Of a stretch of DNA of 64,000 nt, positions 34,516-45,565 are shown one piece after another (within the stretch, counting starts at the first letter, position 1; every line of letters starts with the position of its first letter). This DNA comes from Bdellovibrionales bacterium GWA2_49_15 (GTDB taxonomy: Bacteria; Bdellovibrionota; Bacteriovoracia; Bacteriovoracales; Bacteriovoracaceae): contig MEPP01000025.1 of NCBI GenBank assembly GCA_001769855.1, forward strand, positions 1 to 64,000, written 5' to 3'. Both the position numbers and the translations under genes were made by a program. The notes beneath the pieces were generated by a model that saw nothing but the letters and a program-made list of their open reading frames with translations, did no database searches and was not told the origin of the DNA.

Positions 34516-36435
34516 TTAGACTTCCTTATAGTCAGCGTCAACTACATCCTCATCCTTTTTAGGATTGGCTCCGCCTTCCGCTTCCTTACCTTGAGCGCCT
34601 GCGGCAGCTTCTGGGCCAGGTCCGGCACCTGCTTGCGCATACATTTCTGTCGCCAGCTTATGCGATACGCTTTGCAATTTATCGGTCGCAGCTTTTAGAT
34701 CTTCAAGATTTTCGCTACTCAATTTCCCTTTGGCTTCAGCAATGGCAGCGGATAATTCAGACTTGGAATTGGCAGAAAGTTTTGCATCTCCTTCCTTCAG
34801 CATTTTTTCACAAGCCAAAATCATACCATCAAGGGCGTTATGGGTATCCACCACTTCTCGACGTTTCTTATCCGAATCGCGATTGGTTTCAGCGTCTTTC
34901 ACCATGCGCTGAATCTCTTCCTCGGTTAGACCTGATCCACCAGTAATTCGAATCTCCTGAGATTTACCTGTTGCCTTGTCCTGTGCCGAAACATGCACAA
35001 TCCCATTGGCATCAATATCAAAGGTTACTTCAATCTGCGGAACACCTCTTGGCGCAGGAGAAATCCCGGCCAAATCAAATTTCCCCAGCGTCTTGTTATC
35101 TTTAGCAAATTCACGCTCACCTTGAAGAACGTGAATGCTAACCGCAGGTTGATTGTCTTGCGCGGTAGAAAATACCTGAGATTTGCGAGTTGGAATAGTC
35201 GTATTCTTCTCAATGATTTTGGTAAATACACTACCAAGTGTCTCGATCCCGAGAGACAAGGGAGTGACATCGAGAAGCAATACATCTTTTACATCTCCGG
35301 CCAAAACTCCACCCTGAACTGCAGCCCCAGCGGCCACGACTTCATCAGGGTTGACACCCTTTGAAGGTTCCTTGCCAAAAATTTCTTTAACTTTGGCTTG
35401 GACTATTGGGGTACGTGTGGCACCACCAACTAGAATAACCTCATCAATTTCTGTTTTTGTCAGACCAGAGTCCTTAATGCAGGTTAAGCACGGTCCAACA
35501 AGCCCATCAATATATTTTGCAATGAGTGATTCAAATTTAGCGCGAGTCAGCGTCATTGTAAGGTGCTTTGGTCCAGATGAATCTGCTGTGATAAAAGGCA
35601 AGTTAATTTCAGTTTGAGTCACGGAAGAAAGTTCATGCTTAGCCTTTTCCGCAGCTTCTTTCAGACGCTGGAGGGCCATTTGATCTTTTTTCAAATCAAT
35701 ACCGTTTGATTTTTTAAACTCGTCAGCAATCCAACCTATGATCTCTTCATCAAAGTTTTCACCACCTAAGAACGTGTCGCCATTTGTGGCCTTTACTTCA
35801 AAAACACCGTCAGCTGTGATTTCAAGTATCGAGATATCAAAAGTACCACCGCCTAAATCGAAGACGGCAATATTGCGGTCTTTTTTAGAATCCAAACCAT
35901 AAGCCAGTGCAGCGGCGGTAGGCTCGTTGATGATACGTTTCACATCAAGGCCAGCAATTCTACCAGCGTCTTTTGTTGCCTGCCTTTGAGCATCGTTAAA
36001 ATATGCCGGTACGGTAATAACAGCTTCCGTAACCTTTTCACCCAAATAATCTTCAGCGGCCTTTTTCATCTTCTCCAGAACCAAGGCAGAAATTTCTTGT
36101 GGAGAATACTCTTTTCCATCAACACGCACCCAGGCATCACCATTTTTATTTTCGAATGCCTCGAAGGGAGCATTTTTGGCGAAGACTTCTGATTCTTTCG
36201 TCTTAAATTTTCGCCCGATAAGTCGCTTAATACCATAAAGAGTTTTGCGCGGATTTGTGACCGCTTGTCGTTTAGCAACCTGGCCGACCAGCTTTTCGCC
36301 TGTGCTGGCGAAACCAATAATCGACGGTGTTGTATTATGTCCCTCTGAATTCGGGATAATTTTAAATTTGCCGTGTTCCATGATTGCAACACATGAATTC
36401 GTTGTTCCCAAGTCTATTCCGATAATTTTTCCCAT
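34516..36435 (-). CDS. dnaK: Chaperone DnaK (Hsp70)
   Basis: A 639-residue Hsp70 with N-terminal ATPase ([13 protein letters not shown] at the start, [10 protein letters not shown] near 195, VGGATRTP near 340), a substrate-binding beta domain (about 390-505) and a helical lid, ending in an acidic [11 protein letters not shown]-like tail. Complete and standard. It lies between grpE and dnaJ in the order grpE-dnaK-dnaJ. Confidence 0.97.
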   Translation of the reverse strand: MGKIIGIDLGTTNSCVAIMEHGKFKIIPNSEGHNTTPSIIGFASTGEKLVGQVAKRQAVTNPRKTLYGIKRLIGRKFKTKESEVFAKNAPFEAFENKNGDAWVRVDGKEYSPQEISALVLEKMKKAAEDYLGEKVTEAVITVPAYFNDAQRQATKDAGRIAGLDVKRIINEPTAAALAYGLDSKKDRNIAVFDLGGGTFDISILEITADGVFEVKATNGDTFLGGENFDEEIIGWIADEFKKSNGIDLKKDQMALQRLKEAAEKAKHELSSVTQTEINLPFITADSSGPKHLTMTLTRAKFESLIAKYIDGLVGPCLTCIKDSGLTKTEIDEVILVGGATRTPIVQAKVKEIFGKEPSKGVNPDEVVAAGAAVQGGVLAGDVKDVLLLDVTPLSLGIETLGSVFTKIIEKNTTIPTRKSQVFSTAQDNQPAVSIHVLQGEREFAKDNKTLGKFDLAGISPAPRGVPQIEVTFDIDANGIVHVSAQDKATGKSQEIRITGGSGLTEEEIQRMVKDAETNRDSDKKRREVVDTHNALDGMILACEKMLKEGDAKLSANSKSELSAAIAEAKGKLSSENLEDLKAATDKLQSVSHKLATEMYAQAGAGPGPEAAAGAQGKEAEGGANPKKDEDVVDADYKEV

Positions 36436-36471
36436 ATGTGTCTCCTTCAGTTTTATTTAGTGTCGTTTCAT

Positions 36472-37056
36472 TTATTTTTTTTTCGCAATAACTACTTTCG
36501 CGGCCCGAAGCAAACGCCCATTAAGTACGTACGCCTTTTCATACTCTCGCAGGATCGTGCCCTCTTCGTGTGCATCAGATTCTTCTTGTGTCAGTGCCTC
36601 ATGAAAATTAGGATCAAATTTCTTGCCGATGGAAGATACAGATTTTAAACCATTGTCCTCTAACACTTGCACAAATTGCTGGCGAATCATCTCAATTCCT
36701 TTGCGCAAGTTTTTTACCTTCACATCCTCATCATTCGCGACGGCCTCAATGGTACGATCAAAGTTATCGAGGACAGGAACTAACGCACTCAAGAGCTTGT
36801 CTGTTCCATATTTTACAATACCCTCTCGCTCGCGATCAAAGCGCTTGCGCATATTATCCATCTCTGCGGCGATATAAAAATATTTTGATTTATAATCTAT
36901 TTCCTCTTTTTTTATTTCCTTAACTTCTGCCAATTCTTCCTTCACATTCTCTTTCGATTCCTGTGATGGATGCGGCACCTCACTGCCTCCACAACAACTA
37001 CCCTTGTTCTTGTTCTCATTTTTCACATCAACATCCTCGTTCGTTTGCGGTCCCAT
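36472..37056 (-). CDS. grpE: Nucleotide exchange factor GrpE
   Basis: A 194-residue exchange factor for DnaK. The N-terminal ~55 residues are charged and hold a CC pair (GSCCGGSE), rare in GrpE. The long coiled coil (about 55-110) is followed by the beta-wing domain (LEDNGLKSVSSIGKKFDPNFHEAL). ATG 37056 has GAGGGA upstream. It is first in the grpE-dnaK-dnaJ operon, with a promoter at 37082-37111. Confidence 0.93.
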   Translation of the reverse strand: MGPQTNEDVDVKNENKNKGSCCGGSEVPHPSQESKENVKEELAEVKEIKKEEIDYKSKYFYIAAEMDNMRKRFDREREGIVKYGTDKLLSALVPVLDNFDRTIEAVANDEDVKVKNLRKGIEMIRQQFVQVLEDNGLKSVSSIGKKFDPNFHEALTQEESDAHEEGTILREYEKAYVLNGRLLRAAKVVIAKKK

Positions 37057-37081
37057 ACCATTCCCTCAAAATAACTTTTTC

Positions 37082-37111
37082 ATAAAATGGGACTTATCCC
37101 CTGAATGTCAA
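37082..37111 (-). promoter_or_regulatory. Sigma70-type promoter of grpE-dnaK-dnaJ
   Basis: On the minus strand a perfect TTGACA (37111-37106), 18 bases, TTTTAT (37087-37082). It lies about 25-55 bases before the grpE ATG. No CIRCE-type inverted repeat was found near it. Confidence 0.5.
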
Positions 37112-37148
37112 TGGAAGTACTGAAGAAAATCTCTGGGTTAGGTATAAC

Positions 37149-38303
37149 CTATTGAATATTAAAGAGTTTTTCGATCCAAAAAAGTTCATTCATGAGGCTG
37201 TCAAGGAGCAGCATCCCCTTGGAATTTAAGATTATCTTGCTGTCCCGTCGGGCCAAAAGTCCCCTCTTATCCCAACCCGAAAAAATTTCCTTGAGATTGG
37301 TGCTCGATTTTTGATCTAAATTATTCTGAAATTTCTCCAAAGGGAAGCCTTCATGAGTTCGAAGTCCGAGATAAATTTCCTCCATCCGAAGCTCGTGGGG
37401 CATCAATTCCTCTCGCGAAAATTGCGCTGATTCAGGCATCCATTTGTAGCGAAGAGCTTTTTTTTGATTCTTCATAAAACCGGTTGCAGACGGGCCGAGG
37501 GCCGCAACTGACTCTAAGTTCCAATATGCCACGTTATGCTCGGCCAAAAAACCTGGCTTTGCAAAATTTGAAACTTCGTAATGCAGCCAACCCTGACCTT
37601 TTAAAAAATCTGCGACTGCCAGATATTCACTCTCAATTTCAGTATCTGACGGCAAATCTTTAGCATGAACATAATTCTTACCCGTTGTGAGAATATAGAC
37701 GCTCATATGGGATGGGTTGAATTCCAATACCTGGGCCAATTCGTCCACAATTTTACGCTGCCCATCCCTTGAGTGCGGCAGACCAATCATAAAGTCGACG
37801 GAATAGTTAATTCCCAAATCTCTCAACATATTTAGAGTGTGAAATGTGTCGTCTAAGTTATGAAATCGATCCAATTTTTCAAGCTGAATCGCGTTCATTG
37901 ATTGAACTCCGACAGAAACACGATTTAACCCAAAATCCATCCAATCCTGTAAATTTTTATGACTCTTCACACCTGGATTCATTTCATAAGTAAATTCATA
38001 TTTCGGGTCGAAAGTCAGCTGCATCTTCTCCATCATTTCTTTCAAATACTGCGGGCCTTGCTCCCACAAGGAAGGTGTACCACCACCAATATATAAGCTC
38101 TTAAGTTTTCCCCAGGTCATACCCTCTTCACGCATTAATTCTTGGTGAACCCCCAGAGATGTCTTAAGATATTGATGAAATTTATCAAAATTAAAACCAG
38201 ATTGGGCAATTTCGCGATAAAAATCGCAATAATTGCATCGATGTCGACAAAAAGGAAAATGAATATAGAGACGTCTAACTACGTTTGAGGCCATAATAAT
38301 CAT
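37149..38303 (-). CDS. hemW: HemW-like radical SAM protein
   Basis: A 384-residue radical SAM enzyme. The cluster ligands are Cys19, Cys23 and Cys26 (FCRHRCNYCDF), with YIGGGTPSL, MNPG and VGVQSMN as further motifs. HemW is a heme chaperone, related to but distinct from HemN coproporphyrinogen III dehydrogenase. Start ATG 38303 has no clear ribosome site; ATG 38294 (MASNVVRRLYIHF) is also possible. It is divergent from the M16 peptidase with a 40-bp gap. Confidence 0.9.
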   Translation of the reverse strand: MIIMASNVVRRLYIHFPFCRHRCNYCDFYREIAQSGFNFDKFHQYLKTSLGVHQELMREEGMTWGKLKSLYIGGGTPSLWEQGPQYLKEMMEKMQLTFDPKYEFTYEMNPGVKSHKNLQDWMDFGLNRVSVGVQSMNAIQLEKLDRFHNLDDTFHTLNMLRDLGINYSVDFMIGLPHSRDGQRKIVDELAQVLEFNPSHMSVYILTTGKNYVHAKDLPSDTEIESEYLAVADFLKGQGWLHYEVSNFAKPGFLAEHNVAYWNLESVAALGPSATGFMKNQKKALRYKWMPESAQFSREELMPHELRMEEIYLGLRTHEGFPLEKFQNNLDQKSSTNLKEIFSGWDKRGLLARRDSKIILNSKGMLLLDSLMNELFWIEKLFNIQ

Positions 38304-38343
38304 CAGTTAACGGCAACGAGTTCTAGCAATTTCTTGAGGTGGT

Positions 38344-40932
38344 ATGCAACACAAAATTCTGAAGTTAAAAAGTGGTTTAGAGTTAATCCTGGCCCATGCC
38401 ACTGCGCAACCGACAGTAAGTGTACAAATCTGGTTTCGTGCTGGAAGCGCCCTTGAAAGTGCCGAAGACCAAGGTATCGCCCATTTTTTAGAGCATATGT
38501 TTTTTAAGGGAACGGCTAAACGCCCCGAAGGAAAAATGACCTACGAAGTTGAGTCATTTGGAGGAGAGATCAATGCCTTCACTTCGTTTGATTATACCTG
38601 CTACTACATCAACGCCCCGAAGGCGAATCTGATGGAATGTATCGATATTTTGCTCGACATGGTATCCGCCCCTTTGTTTAAAGATGCTGACTTATCGCCC
38701 GAGCGCGAAGTTGTTTTTGAGGAATACCGTCGATCACTTGATGCTCCCAAGCAATTTGGATTCATGAAGGTTCAAGAAGCCTGTTTTCCAAAAAGCTATG
38801 CTCATCCGATTATCGGCAACGAGGGGACGATCAAGAAATTCAGTCTCGACCAGTTAAAAAAATTCAGAGAGAATTTTTACAATAATCAAAATGCATTCCT
38901 CTTGGTGGCAGGAGATGTGGAATCCATCGAGGATGAGATTATTCAATTGGCCACAAAGTTTCAGCTTCCCGATGGACACCAGTCGGCATTCACCCATTTT
39001 GAACTCAAGGGTACCGATACCATTAATCATCACCAAAAAGATGTGAGAATGGCCAACTTAACCTGGAGTATTTCCTCCCTCGGACATCAAGACATCGGTT
39101 CAGAGCATGAAGACCTCGGATTAAGCATCCTAGGGCACGGTGATTCCAGCCGCCTTTACACAAGCCTGGTCTCTGAAACGGGAATTGCAAACAACTGCAG
39201 TACTTCCACGATGTTTTTTAAGAAAGGCGGAGTTCATATTCTGTCTTTTAATTTTCCCCTGACTGCTGGAGCAAAAGTTATCGATGCCTTAACTCAAGAG
39301 CTAGAACAGACTCTGAATGATGGTCCCACGGAGGAAGAAATCATCAAGATCAAAAATCAGTATCTGGCATCAAAAGTTTACGACCTGGAAAACATCGAGA
39401 ACTTTGCCTTTTCCTTAGGCCACAGCTACGCCTTAACTGGTGACATTCTAGGAGAGGAAAAATATTTACAGCGAATAAAAACCGCTAATCGACATCAGGT
39501 TGATCATGCACTTCACTCACTCCTCGCGCGACCATGGCACTTCACACTGCAAATACCCAAGGACACAAGTGCCTCTCCCTTAGAAAAAAAATTACAGCAG
39601 CTCATCAAAGTTAAAAAGCATACATTGCTTAAAGTGGGGACCAAAAGAAGTTTACCCCGCACTATTTCAAAGCATGATGCGCTTGCGTCGACCATACAAC
39701 TGCAACCTGGCATCACACTATTTTATCGTCAAAACAAAACGGCCCCGACCTTCATTTTACACACATATTTAAAGGGCGGTTTAGCAGATGAGTCAGTCAA
39801 AAATAATGGTCTCTACAATCTCTTAAGCTCACAGCTCACCAATGGTCATAAATATATCTCCTATGACGAATTAAGAAAATTTATGGATGATCATGCTGCC
39901 AGCTTAAGTGGCTTTTCAGGGAAAAATGCCTACGGTCTCACTCTTCATGGTCAATCCGATCATTTCTATGCTTTGGCCGATCATTTCTTTAACTCACTCA
40001 TCAATCCGACATTCCCGGGAAAATATTTCAAACTTGAAAAAGGCCTGCACTTGCGCGCAATCTTAAATGAGAAAGAGGACACCGTTCGTCAGTGCTTTAA
40101 TTCTGTTGCAAAAATTATGTTTGCTGGCCATCCTTATGCCTTAAGTCCCTTAGGCACCAAAGAATCAGTCACAAGCTTGACGGAAACTGCCGTCAAGCGC
40201 ACACACTACGCTAACTTGAAAAATAAAGAGATGTTGATCACTTATTGTGGCGATAAAAACCTGGAAGAAATTTTGCCCTTTATTCAAAACTTTGTGTCTG
40301 CCCTTCCGCCACGTAAAATAGTAAAGCCCAAACCCTTTCATTTCAAACATCGAGCGCAGAGCAAGGGAATTGATTTTCCTCGGGAGCAGGCGCAAATTTA
40401 CATTGGCCTTCCCATTGGAGACTTCACTCACCCAGATCATATCTATATTAAAATGTTATCGACGTTCCTATCAGGTCAATCATCTGAACTCTTTATGGAT
40501 GTTCGTGATAAAAAAGGCTTATGTTACAGTGTCGCTCCCATACACTTCAGCGCACTCAACGGTGGCCACTTCGGTATCTATATGGGTAGTGGAAAAGACA
40601 AGGTACAAGACGCAATCAAGGCCATCGTTGATCTCTTCAAGAAATACAAAACTTCACACATGTCTCGCGCAGACTTCGAGCGGATTAAAAAGATGATAAA
40701 AGGCCAAAATATTTTAAATCTTCAGACTAACGAGGATTATGCCACCACTTATTCAGTGCCTATTCTTCACAATAAAGGCATTGATTTTATCCATGAGGTC
40801 CAGACGAAGATTGACCAGACTACTTATGAAAATTTTTCCACGAATGTGTCAAAGATCTTATCTCGACCACTAAGTATCGTGTTGGTGGGGCCTGGTGCGA
40901 CAGAAATTGTAAGTGAGTTACGAGACTTTTAA
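38344..40932 (+). CDS. M16-family zinc metallopeptidase, two-lobed
   Basis: An 862-residue pitrilysin-type peptidase. The N-terminal lobe has the inverted zinc motif His47-X-X-Glu50-His51 (HFLEH) and the distal Glu in the SPEREVVFEEY region. The C-terminal lobe (about 440-862) has the same fold but no HXXEH, so it is the non-catalytic partner as in M16 dimers. Neither signal peptide nor membrane helix is obvious, so a cytoplasmic or leaderless-secreted place is possible. ATG 38344 has TTGAGGTGG upstream. The last 15 bases overlap the convergent unknown gene. Confidence 0.92.
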   Translation: MQHKILKLKSGLELILAHATAQPTVSVQIWFRAGSALESAEDQGIAHFLEHMFFKGTAKRPEGKMTYEVESFGGEINAFTSFDYTCYYINAPKANLMECIDILLDMVSAPLFKDADLSPEREVVFEEYRRSLDAPKQFGFMKVQEACFPKSYAHPIIGNEGTIKKFSLDQLKKFRENFYNNQNAFLLVAGDVESIEDEIIQLATKFQLPDGHQSAFTHFELKGTDTINHHQKDVRMANLTWSISSLGHQDIGSEHEDLGLSILGHGDSSRLYTSLVSETGIANNCSTSTMFFKKGGVHILSFNFPLTAGAKVIDALTQELEQTLNDGPTEEEIIKIKNQYLASKVYDLENIENFAFSLGHSYALTGDILGEEKYLQRIKTANRHQVDHALHSLLARPWHFTLQIPKDTSASPLEKKLQQLIKVKKHTLLKVGTKRSLPRTISKHDALASTIQLQPGITLFYRQNKTAPTFILHTYLKGGLADESVKNNGLYNLLSSQLTNGHKYISYDELRKFMDDHAASLSGFSGKNAYGLTLHGQSDHFYALADHFFNSLINPTFPGKYFKLEKGLHLRAILNEKEDTVRQCFNSVAKIMFAGHPYALSPLGTKESVTSLTETAVKRTHYANLKNKEMLITYCGDKNLEEILPFIQNFVSALPPRKIVKPKPFHFKHRAQSKGIDFPREQAQIYIGLPIGDFTHPDHIYIKMLSTFLSGQSSELFMDVRDKKGLCYSVAPIHFSALNGGHFGIYMGSGKDKVQDAIKAIVDLFKKYKTSHMSRADFERIKKMIKGQNILNLQTNEDYATTYSVPILHNKGIDFIHEVQTKIDQTTYENFSTNVSKILSRPLSIVLVGPGATEIVSELRDF

Positions 40933-41514
40933 GCCAACGGGGCCGTTAACAAAAAACAATATCTCTTGCCCGTCCCCTTGCAGTTTTTGCGCAACCGTTC
41001 CAATAAGCAGCGTGATTGTGCAAAAGGCGCGAGATAAATTCAGGTAAAAACTGGGAATCTCCAAATAATCCGGTTTAAAATAATGTAACCTTTCATACGC
41101 CATTTTACCTAAACTCATATAGTAGCGAGTATCGACGAGCTTTTTATTGGTAGATTCAGAAAAATAACCGCACATGAAAAGCGCTGTATCTCCGATGTCA
41201 TTAAGAATTCTTTTCTGGCTCTGGCGATTCATCGACTGCGATTCAAGTAGCTTTAGGCCTAGAATTTTTTCACGAATCCGTCCCTCAACAGTTTCAAAAT
41301 AATTTTCTGACTCGGAATATTTATCCATGACAGTACTCGAGTAGAAAATTGTTTCCTGTGGCAAGGGATGGAGCGACTTTTTATTGACCTCAGTGAGTTG
41401 ATCAAAAAAGAAAGACTGTAAGCTCGTTTCGAGAATTATTTCTGAACTTTCTGCGCCGGCCTTGTCCGGTTCGCTCACCAGTCCCATGGGAGATATCTTT
41501 TTAACCACCGACAA
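40918..41514 (-). CDS. Uncharacterised protein, 198 residues
   Basis: A soluble, mainly helical protein with no recognised domain. Features are an Asn/Glu/Ser-rich N-terminus, a central SQSMNRQSQKRILNDIGDTALFMCGYFS, and FYLNLSRAFCTITLLIG near the end, a hydrophobic segment that might be a membrane helix. It converges with the M16 gene with a 15-base overlap and diverges from the mutase operon. ATG 41514 is used. Function unknown. Confidence 0.72.
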   Translation of the reverse strand: MSVVKKISPMGLVSEPDKAGAESSEIILETSLQSFFFDQLTEVNKKSLHPLPQETIFYSSTVMDKYSESENYFETVEGRIREKILGLKLLESQSMNRQSQKRILNDIGDTALFMCGYFSESTNKKLVDTRYYMSLGKMAYERLHYFKPDYLEIPSFYLNLSRAFCTITLLIGTVAQKLQGDGQEILFFVNGPVGLKVS

Positions 41515-41649
41515 TAAACCTCCAATGTCAGGCAGAGACCACTCATGTTTATTTTACCACTACATGCCCAACTCTTTGGAATTGGTCATTTTTTGCCTGA
41601 ATAAGTGACACTTCTCTCCCTGCGCATACGCAAATAGTGGGCATATTTG

Positions 41650-41677
41650 TGGACATTTTGCTAAAATTACCTAAATT
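41650..41677 (+). promoter_or_regulatory. Possible sigma70 promoter of the mutase operon
   Basis: TGGACA (41650-41655), 16 bases, TAAATT (41672-41677), in an AT-rich gap about 45 bases before the mutase ATG at 41723. A near-match to a sigma54 site at 41582-41597 has the wrong spacing. Confidence 0.3.
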
Positions 41678-41722
41678 AGCACCTTAACTTATTGAAATTT
41701 AATATTTAAATAGGGTTTAGTT

Positions 41723-43840
41723 ATGTCATTACTTGATGAGTGGAACAAAATAGCTATTAAGGAATATGAAGCATCTTCCATAGAAACGATGAATGTTTTA
41801 ACCCCTGAAGGTATCACCCTCAGACCGCTGTATACTGCGGAAGACTTACATCATCTTCCCCATGTTCACTCTTTACCGGGTCTCGAGCCGTTTATGCGTG
41901 GCCCTCGCGCCACGATGTACACAAAAAAGCCCTGGACGGTACGTCAGTATGCAGGATTTTCTACTGCGGAAGAGTCCAATCTGTTTTATCGAAAAGCACT
42001 TCACGACGGCGGCCAAGGAATAAGTGTTGCCTTCGATCTGGCGACTCACCGAGGTTACGACTCAGATCACCCTCGTGTTAAAGGTGATGTTGGTAAAGCT
42101 GGAGTCGCTATCGATTCTGTTGAAGATATGAAAATATTATTTAAGGGAATTCCTCTCGACAAAGTATCTGTCTCCATGACCATGAATGGTGCAGTTATCC
42201 CTATTATGGCCATGTATATTGTGGCCGCCGAAGAGCAAGGCGTTCCTCCCGGCAAGTTATCTGGCACTATTCAAAATGATATTTTGAAAGAATTCATGGT
42301 ACGCAACACTTATATTTATCCACCGAAACAGTCTCTACAATTAGTGGCAGACATTATCGAGTACACCGCGAAGCACATGCCAAAATTCAACTCAATCTCC
42401 ATTTCAGGTTATCACATGCAGGAGGCCGGTGCTGATTCCGCCCTTGAGCTGGCCTATACTCTCGCCGATGGGCGAGAATATGCAAAGCTTGCCTTGGCCC
42501 GTGGCCTTTCCATCGATGCTTTTGCGCCTAGACTCTCGTTCTTTTTTGGTATGGGCCTTAATTTTTACATGGAGATCGCAAAACTTCGTGCCGCCCGCAT
42601 TTTGTGGTGTGAAATAATGTCCAAGCTAGGGGCTCAAGACCCGCGATCAAAAGTGCTGCGCACACACTGTCAAACCTCTGGTCAATCTCTCACCGAACAA
42701 GATCCATTCAATAATATTGTACGAACAACAATTGAAGCCATGGCCGCCGTTTTTGGTGGAACACAATCTCTTCACACGAATGCCTTTGATGAGGCCGTGG
42801 CACTTCCCAGTGAACTCTCCTCCCGTATTGCGCGAAATACCCAGCTCATCCTTCAGGAAGAAACGCAAATGACCAAAGTAATTGATCCTTGGGGCGGCTC
42901 CTATATGATGGAAGCTTTAACAAGTGATCTTGTTTCGCGCGCCAGAGTTTTAATGGCCGAAGTTGATAAGGCAGGCGGGATGATTAGTGCCATCGAGCAG
43001 GGAATTCCCAAACGAAATATTGAACGAGCAGCGGCCATGAGACAGGCCCGCATTGATAAAGGCGATGAAGTGATTGTGGGCGTTAATAAATATCGTACCG
43101 AGTCCAAAACAACATTCAAAATTTTGCAGATCGATAATCTTTCAGTTTTGAAAAAGCAAGTTCAGCGCTTGAAGAAAATCAAGGTCAGTCGTAAAAGCAG
43201 AGATGTTGAGAAATGCCTCCAGGCACTCGCTGACTACGCCCAGTCAGGAGCAGGGAACGCCCTTAGCTTGGCCGTCGAAGCAGTGAGAGCACGCGCCACA
43301 CTTGGTGAAATTTCCAGTGCCCTTGAAGGAATATGGGGACGCTATCAGGCAACCCCATCGTCCTTGAGCGGAATCTATGATAAAATTTTCCAGCATGACC
43401 CTAGCTGGGAAAATTCAATGGATCGAGTGCAAAAATTTAAGCAGAAACATGGTCGTCGGCCTCGCATCCTATTGGCAAAAATGGGACAAGACGGCCACGA
43501 CCGAGGAATTAAAGTTGTCGCGACAGGTTTGGCCGATGCCGGTTTCGACGTGGATCTGTCCCCACTCTTTTCAATGCCGGATGAAATAGCAAAAATTGCA
43601 ATTGAAAACGACGTTCACGTCGTGGGCATTTCTTCACAGGCCGCCGCCCATAAAACATTAATTCCAGACCTTATCAAGATATTGCGCAAAAGAAAGTCGG
43701 GCGACATCAAAGTTATCTGTGGCGGTGTCATTCCCAAGCAAGATTTTGCCTTCCTCAAAAAGGCCGGTGTCGGTTTAATCTTTGGACCTGCAAGCCCAAT
43801 TCCGAAGATTGTTGAAAAAATCCTTGATCTCATTGAGTAA
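41723..43840 (+). CDS. scpA: Methylmalonyl-CoA mutase, large subunit
   Basis: A 705-residue adenosylcobalamin enzyme that converts (R)-methylmalonyl-CoA to succinyl-CoA. The N-terminal TIM barrel has [21 protein letters not shown] and the [15 protein letters not shown] barrel strand. The C-terminal B12 domain (from about 575) has DGHDRG (590-595) with His592 as the cobalt ligand. The length is that of a single-chain, homodimeric type. It is followed 3 bases later by meaB. With the carboxylase at 46.9-50.4 kb it forms the route from propionyl-CoA. No epimerase is seen in the window. Confidence 0.96.
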   Translation: MSLLDEWNKIAIKEYEASSIETMNVLTPEGITLRPLYTAEDLHHLPHVHSLPGLEPFMRGPRATMYTKKPWTVRQYAGFSTAEESNLFYRKALHDGGQGISVAFDLATHRGYDSDHPRVKGDVGKAGVAIDSVEDMKILFKGIPLDKVSVSMTMNGAVIPIMAMYIVAAEEQGVPPGKLSGTIQNDILKEFMVRNTYIYPPKQSLQLVADIIEYTAKHMPKFNSISISGYHMQEAGADSALELAYTLADGREYAKLALARGLSIDAFAPRLSFFFGMGLNFYMEIAKLRAARILWCEIMSKLGAQDPRSKVLRTHCQTSGQSLTEQDPFNNIVRTTIEAMAAVFGGTQSLHTNAFDEAVALPSELSSRIARNTQLILQEETQMTKVIDPWGGSYMMEALTSDLVSRARVLMAEVDKAGGMISAIEQGIPKRNIERAAAMRQARIDKGDEVIVGVNKYRTESKTTFKILQIDNLSVLKKQVQRLKKIKVSRKSRDVEKCLQALADYAQSGAGNALSLAVEAVRARATLGEISSALEGIWGRYQATPSSLSGIYDKIFQHDPSWENSMDRVQKFKQKHGRRPRILLAKMGQDGHDRGIKVVATGLADAGFDVDLSPLFSMPDEIAKIAIENDVHVVGISSQAAAHKTLIPDLIKILRKRKSGDIKVICGGVIPKQDFAFLKKAGVGLIFGPASPIPKIVEKILDLIE

Positions 43841-43843
43841 GCC

Positions 43844-44815
43844 ATGGTGAATGTGGATATAAGCAAATTATTAACTGGCGACACGCGAACTTTGGCCCGC
43901 GCCATTACCTTGGTAGAGAGTCAAAATCCCCAGCATCGTCGCGCCTCAAAAAAACTTCTAAAAGCAATCTCCAATCTTAAAAGATCTTCCTTTCGCATCA
44001 GTATCAGCGGTGCGCCTGGTGCCGGAAAGTCAACTTTGATAGAGGCCCTAGGGCTTCACCTGGTCGAGCGTGGCCATAAAGTCGCAGTCTTAACGATCGA
44101 CCCAACATCCCCAATATCAGGAGGAAGTATTTTGGGCGATAAGATACGCATGGAAAAACTTTCGGCACACCCTCAGGCGTTTATTCGCCCTTCTCCGACA
44201 GGTCTGCACCTCGGCGGTGCCACTAATAGAACTCGTGAAGTTATCCTGCTTTGTGAATCTGCCGGATTTGATATCATCATGGTAGAAACAGTGGGCGTAG
44301 GACAAACTGAATATCAGGTTAAAAATATGGTCGATGCATTTGTTTTGGCAGTATCACCTTTGTCTGGCGACTCTATTCAAGGTATGAAAAAAGGCATTCT
44401 CGAGTTGGCCGATCTTATTCTTGTTACCAAGGCCGACGGCGCAAGCAAGAACCTGGCGGAAATAACTTTGAACGATTATAAAAACTCCATGCAACTGAAA
44501 ATGAGATCAGACCAATGGAGCCCGCCCGTGATGACAGCAAGCTCTGTGGAAAAAACCGGAATTTCTGAGCTTTGGGAACATTTACAAAATTATTTAGCTT
44601 TCAAGCAAGCTTCCGGGGCACTTGAAAAAGACAGGCTCAACCAAAAAGTGCTCTGGACGCAAGATTTATGCTGGGAAGCCATACAAGCCAAATTGAAGCC
44701 AAAGCTCGAAAGTCCCAGCATGCAAAAGAAAATTTTAAAAATGCTTAGCACAGGGAAAATGAATCCGGAACAGGCCGCTACCATTATTCTAAAACAGGTA
44801 AATCCTAAACACTAA
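43844..44815 (+). CDS. meaB: MeaB/ArgK G-protein chaperone of methylmalonyl-CoA mutase
   Basis: A 323-residue SIMIBI GTPase with Walker A GAPGAGKS (56-63), TIDPTSP, VETVGVGQTE (switch II) and VTKADG (base-recognising). It gates cofactor loading and protects the mutase; here it is coded 3 bases downstream of the mutase. The end overlaps the convergent gene at 44805 by 11 bases. Confidence 0.95.
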   Translation: MVNVDISKLLTGDTRTLARAITLVESQNPQHRRASKKLLKAISNLKRSSFRISISGAPGAGKSTLIEALGLHLVERGHKVAVLTIDPTSPISGGSILGDKIRMEKLSAHPQAFIRPSPTGLHLGGATNRTREVILLCESAGFDIIMVETVGVGQTEYQVKNMVDAFVLAVSPLSGDSIQGMKKGILELADLILVTKADGASKNLAEITLNDYKNSMQLKMRSDQWSPPVMTASSVEKTGISELWEHLQNYLAFKQASGALEKDRLNQKVLWTQDLCWEAIQAKLKPKLESPSMQKKILKMLSTGKMNPEQAATIILKQVNPKH

Positions 44816-45443
44816 TTGCTCTGCTGGAATCACGTCCTTCTGTGGTTGATTCGCCATTGGGATTCGAAGGATCACGAGGACCATCAAAGATTCTTTGATT
44901 GTCGGAAACAAGTCCACGCTCTTCCATCTCGGGCATAACTTTTGTCATTCGACTTGTATCGCGATTAAAGATCCATAATTTATCAGCCGTTAATTCATGT
45001 CGATTCACAATAGTCGCTGAGTGCTTTCTGCAAAACAAAGGAATAGCCCCACACTCTTCCCATTTACTTTCACCATTAAGCGGATTGTTAAAAAAATCGT
45101 AGTAAAGATCAAGTTTGGCCGATGAATTCATCATCGCGACAAATCCTTGGGCCTCATCCTGTTCATCAAACCAAGCGGCTATCTCCTTATTATAAGTCGT
45201 CCCATTGGATCTGGTCACTTTTATCGTAATAATGGCCTTGCCATCATAATCACTATAAATATTTCTATATTTTGTACCACTTCCCAAACGAACGCTAATG
45301 ACTTCACTCGTAACAAAGTTGCGATACAAATGTGATCCATCATTTCTTTGATAATGTTCGTATTCAACAAAGCTGCTGGCTGCATGAGCCACGCTCACCA
45401 TGATACCGATGAATAACGAAAAACACCCAATCAGTCTGATCAT
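44805..45443 (-). CDS. Uncharacterised exported protein
   Basis: A 212-residue secreted protein: a signal peptide of about 20 residues ends AHA. The mature part has the sequence YEHYQRNDGSHLY near its start, a CGAIPLFC pair (likely disulfide) and a Gly/Asn/Pro-rich end. No domain is recognised. It converges on meaB with an 11-base overlap. A possible promoter was looked for but no convincing box was found. Function unknown. Confidence 0.75.
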   Translation of the reverse strand: MIRLIGCFSLFIGIMVSVAHAASSFVEYEHYQRNDGSHLYRNFVTSEVISVRLGSGTKYRNIYSDYDGKAIITIKVTRSNGTTYNKEIAAWFDEQDEAQGFVAMMNSSAKLDLYYDFFNNPLNGESKWEECGAIPLFCRKHSATIVNRHELTADKLWIFNRDTSRMTKVMPEMEERGLVSDNQRIFDGPRDPSNPNGESTTEGRDSSRAISV

Positions 45444-45565
45444 ATTAACCCCCTTCCCCTTGTGACTTTATGTGCACATCTGGTGCCACATTCGCCAAAC
45501 GACAACGGTGCGAAAAGAGGTTAAACAGCTGTCAAAAGTTTAAACATGTAAAAATTATGCACATC

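Noticed and set aside
41582-41597. Near-match to a sigma54 -24/-12 promoter upstream of the mutase (TTGG...TTGC)
   Set aside because: The gap between GG and GC is 9 bases; a canonical site needs 10.
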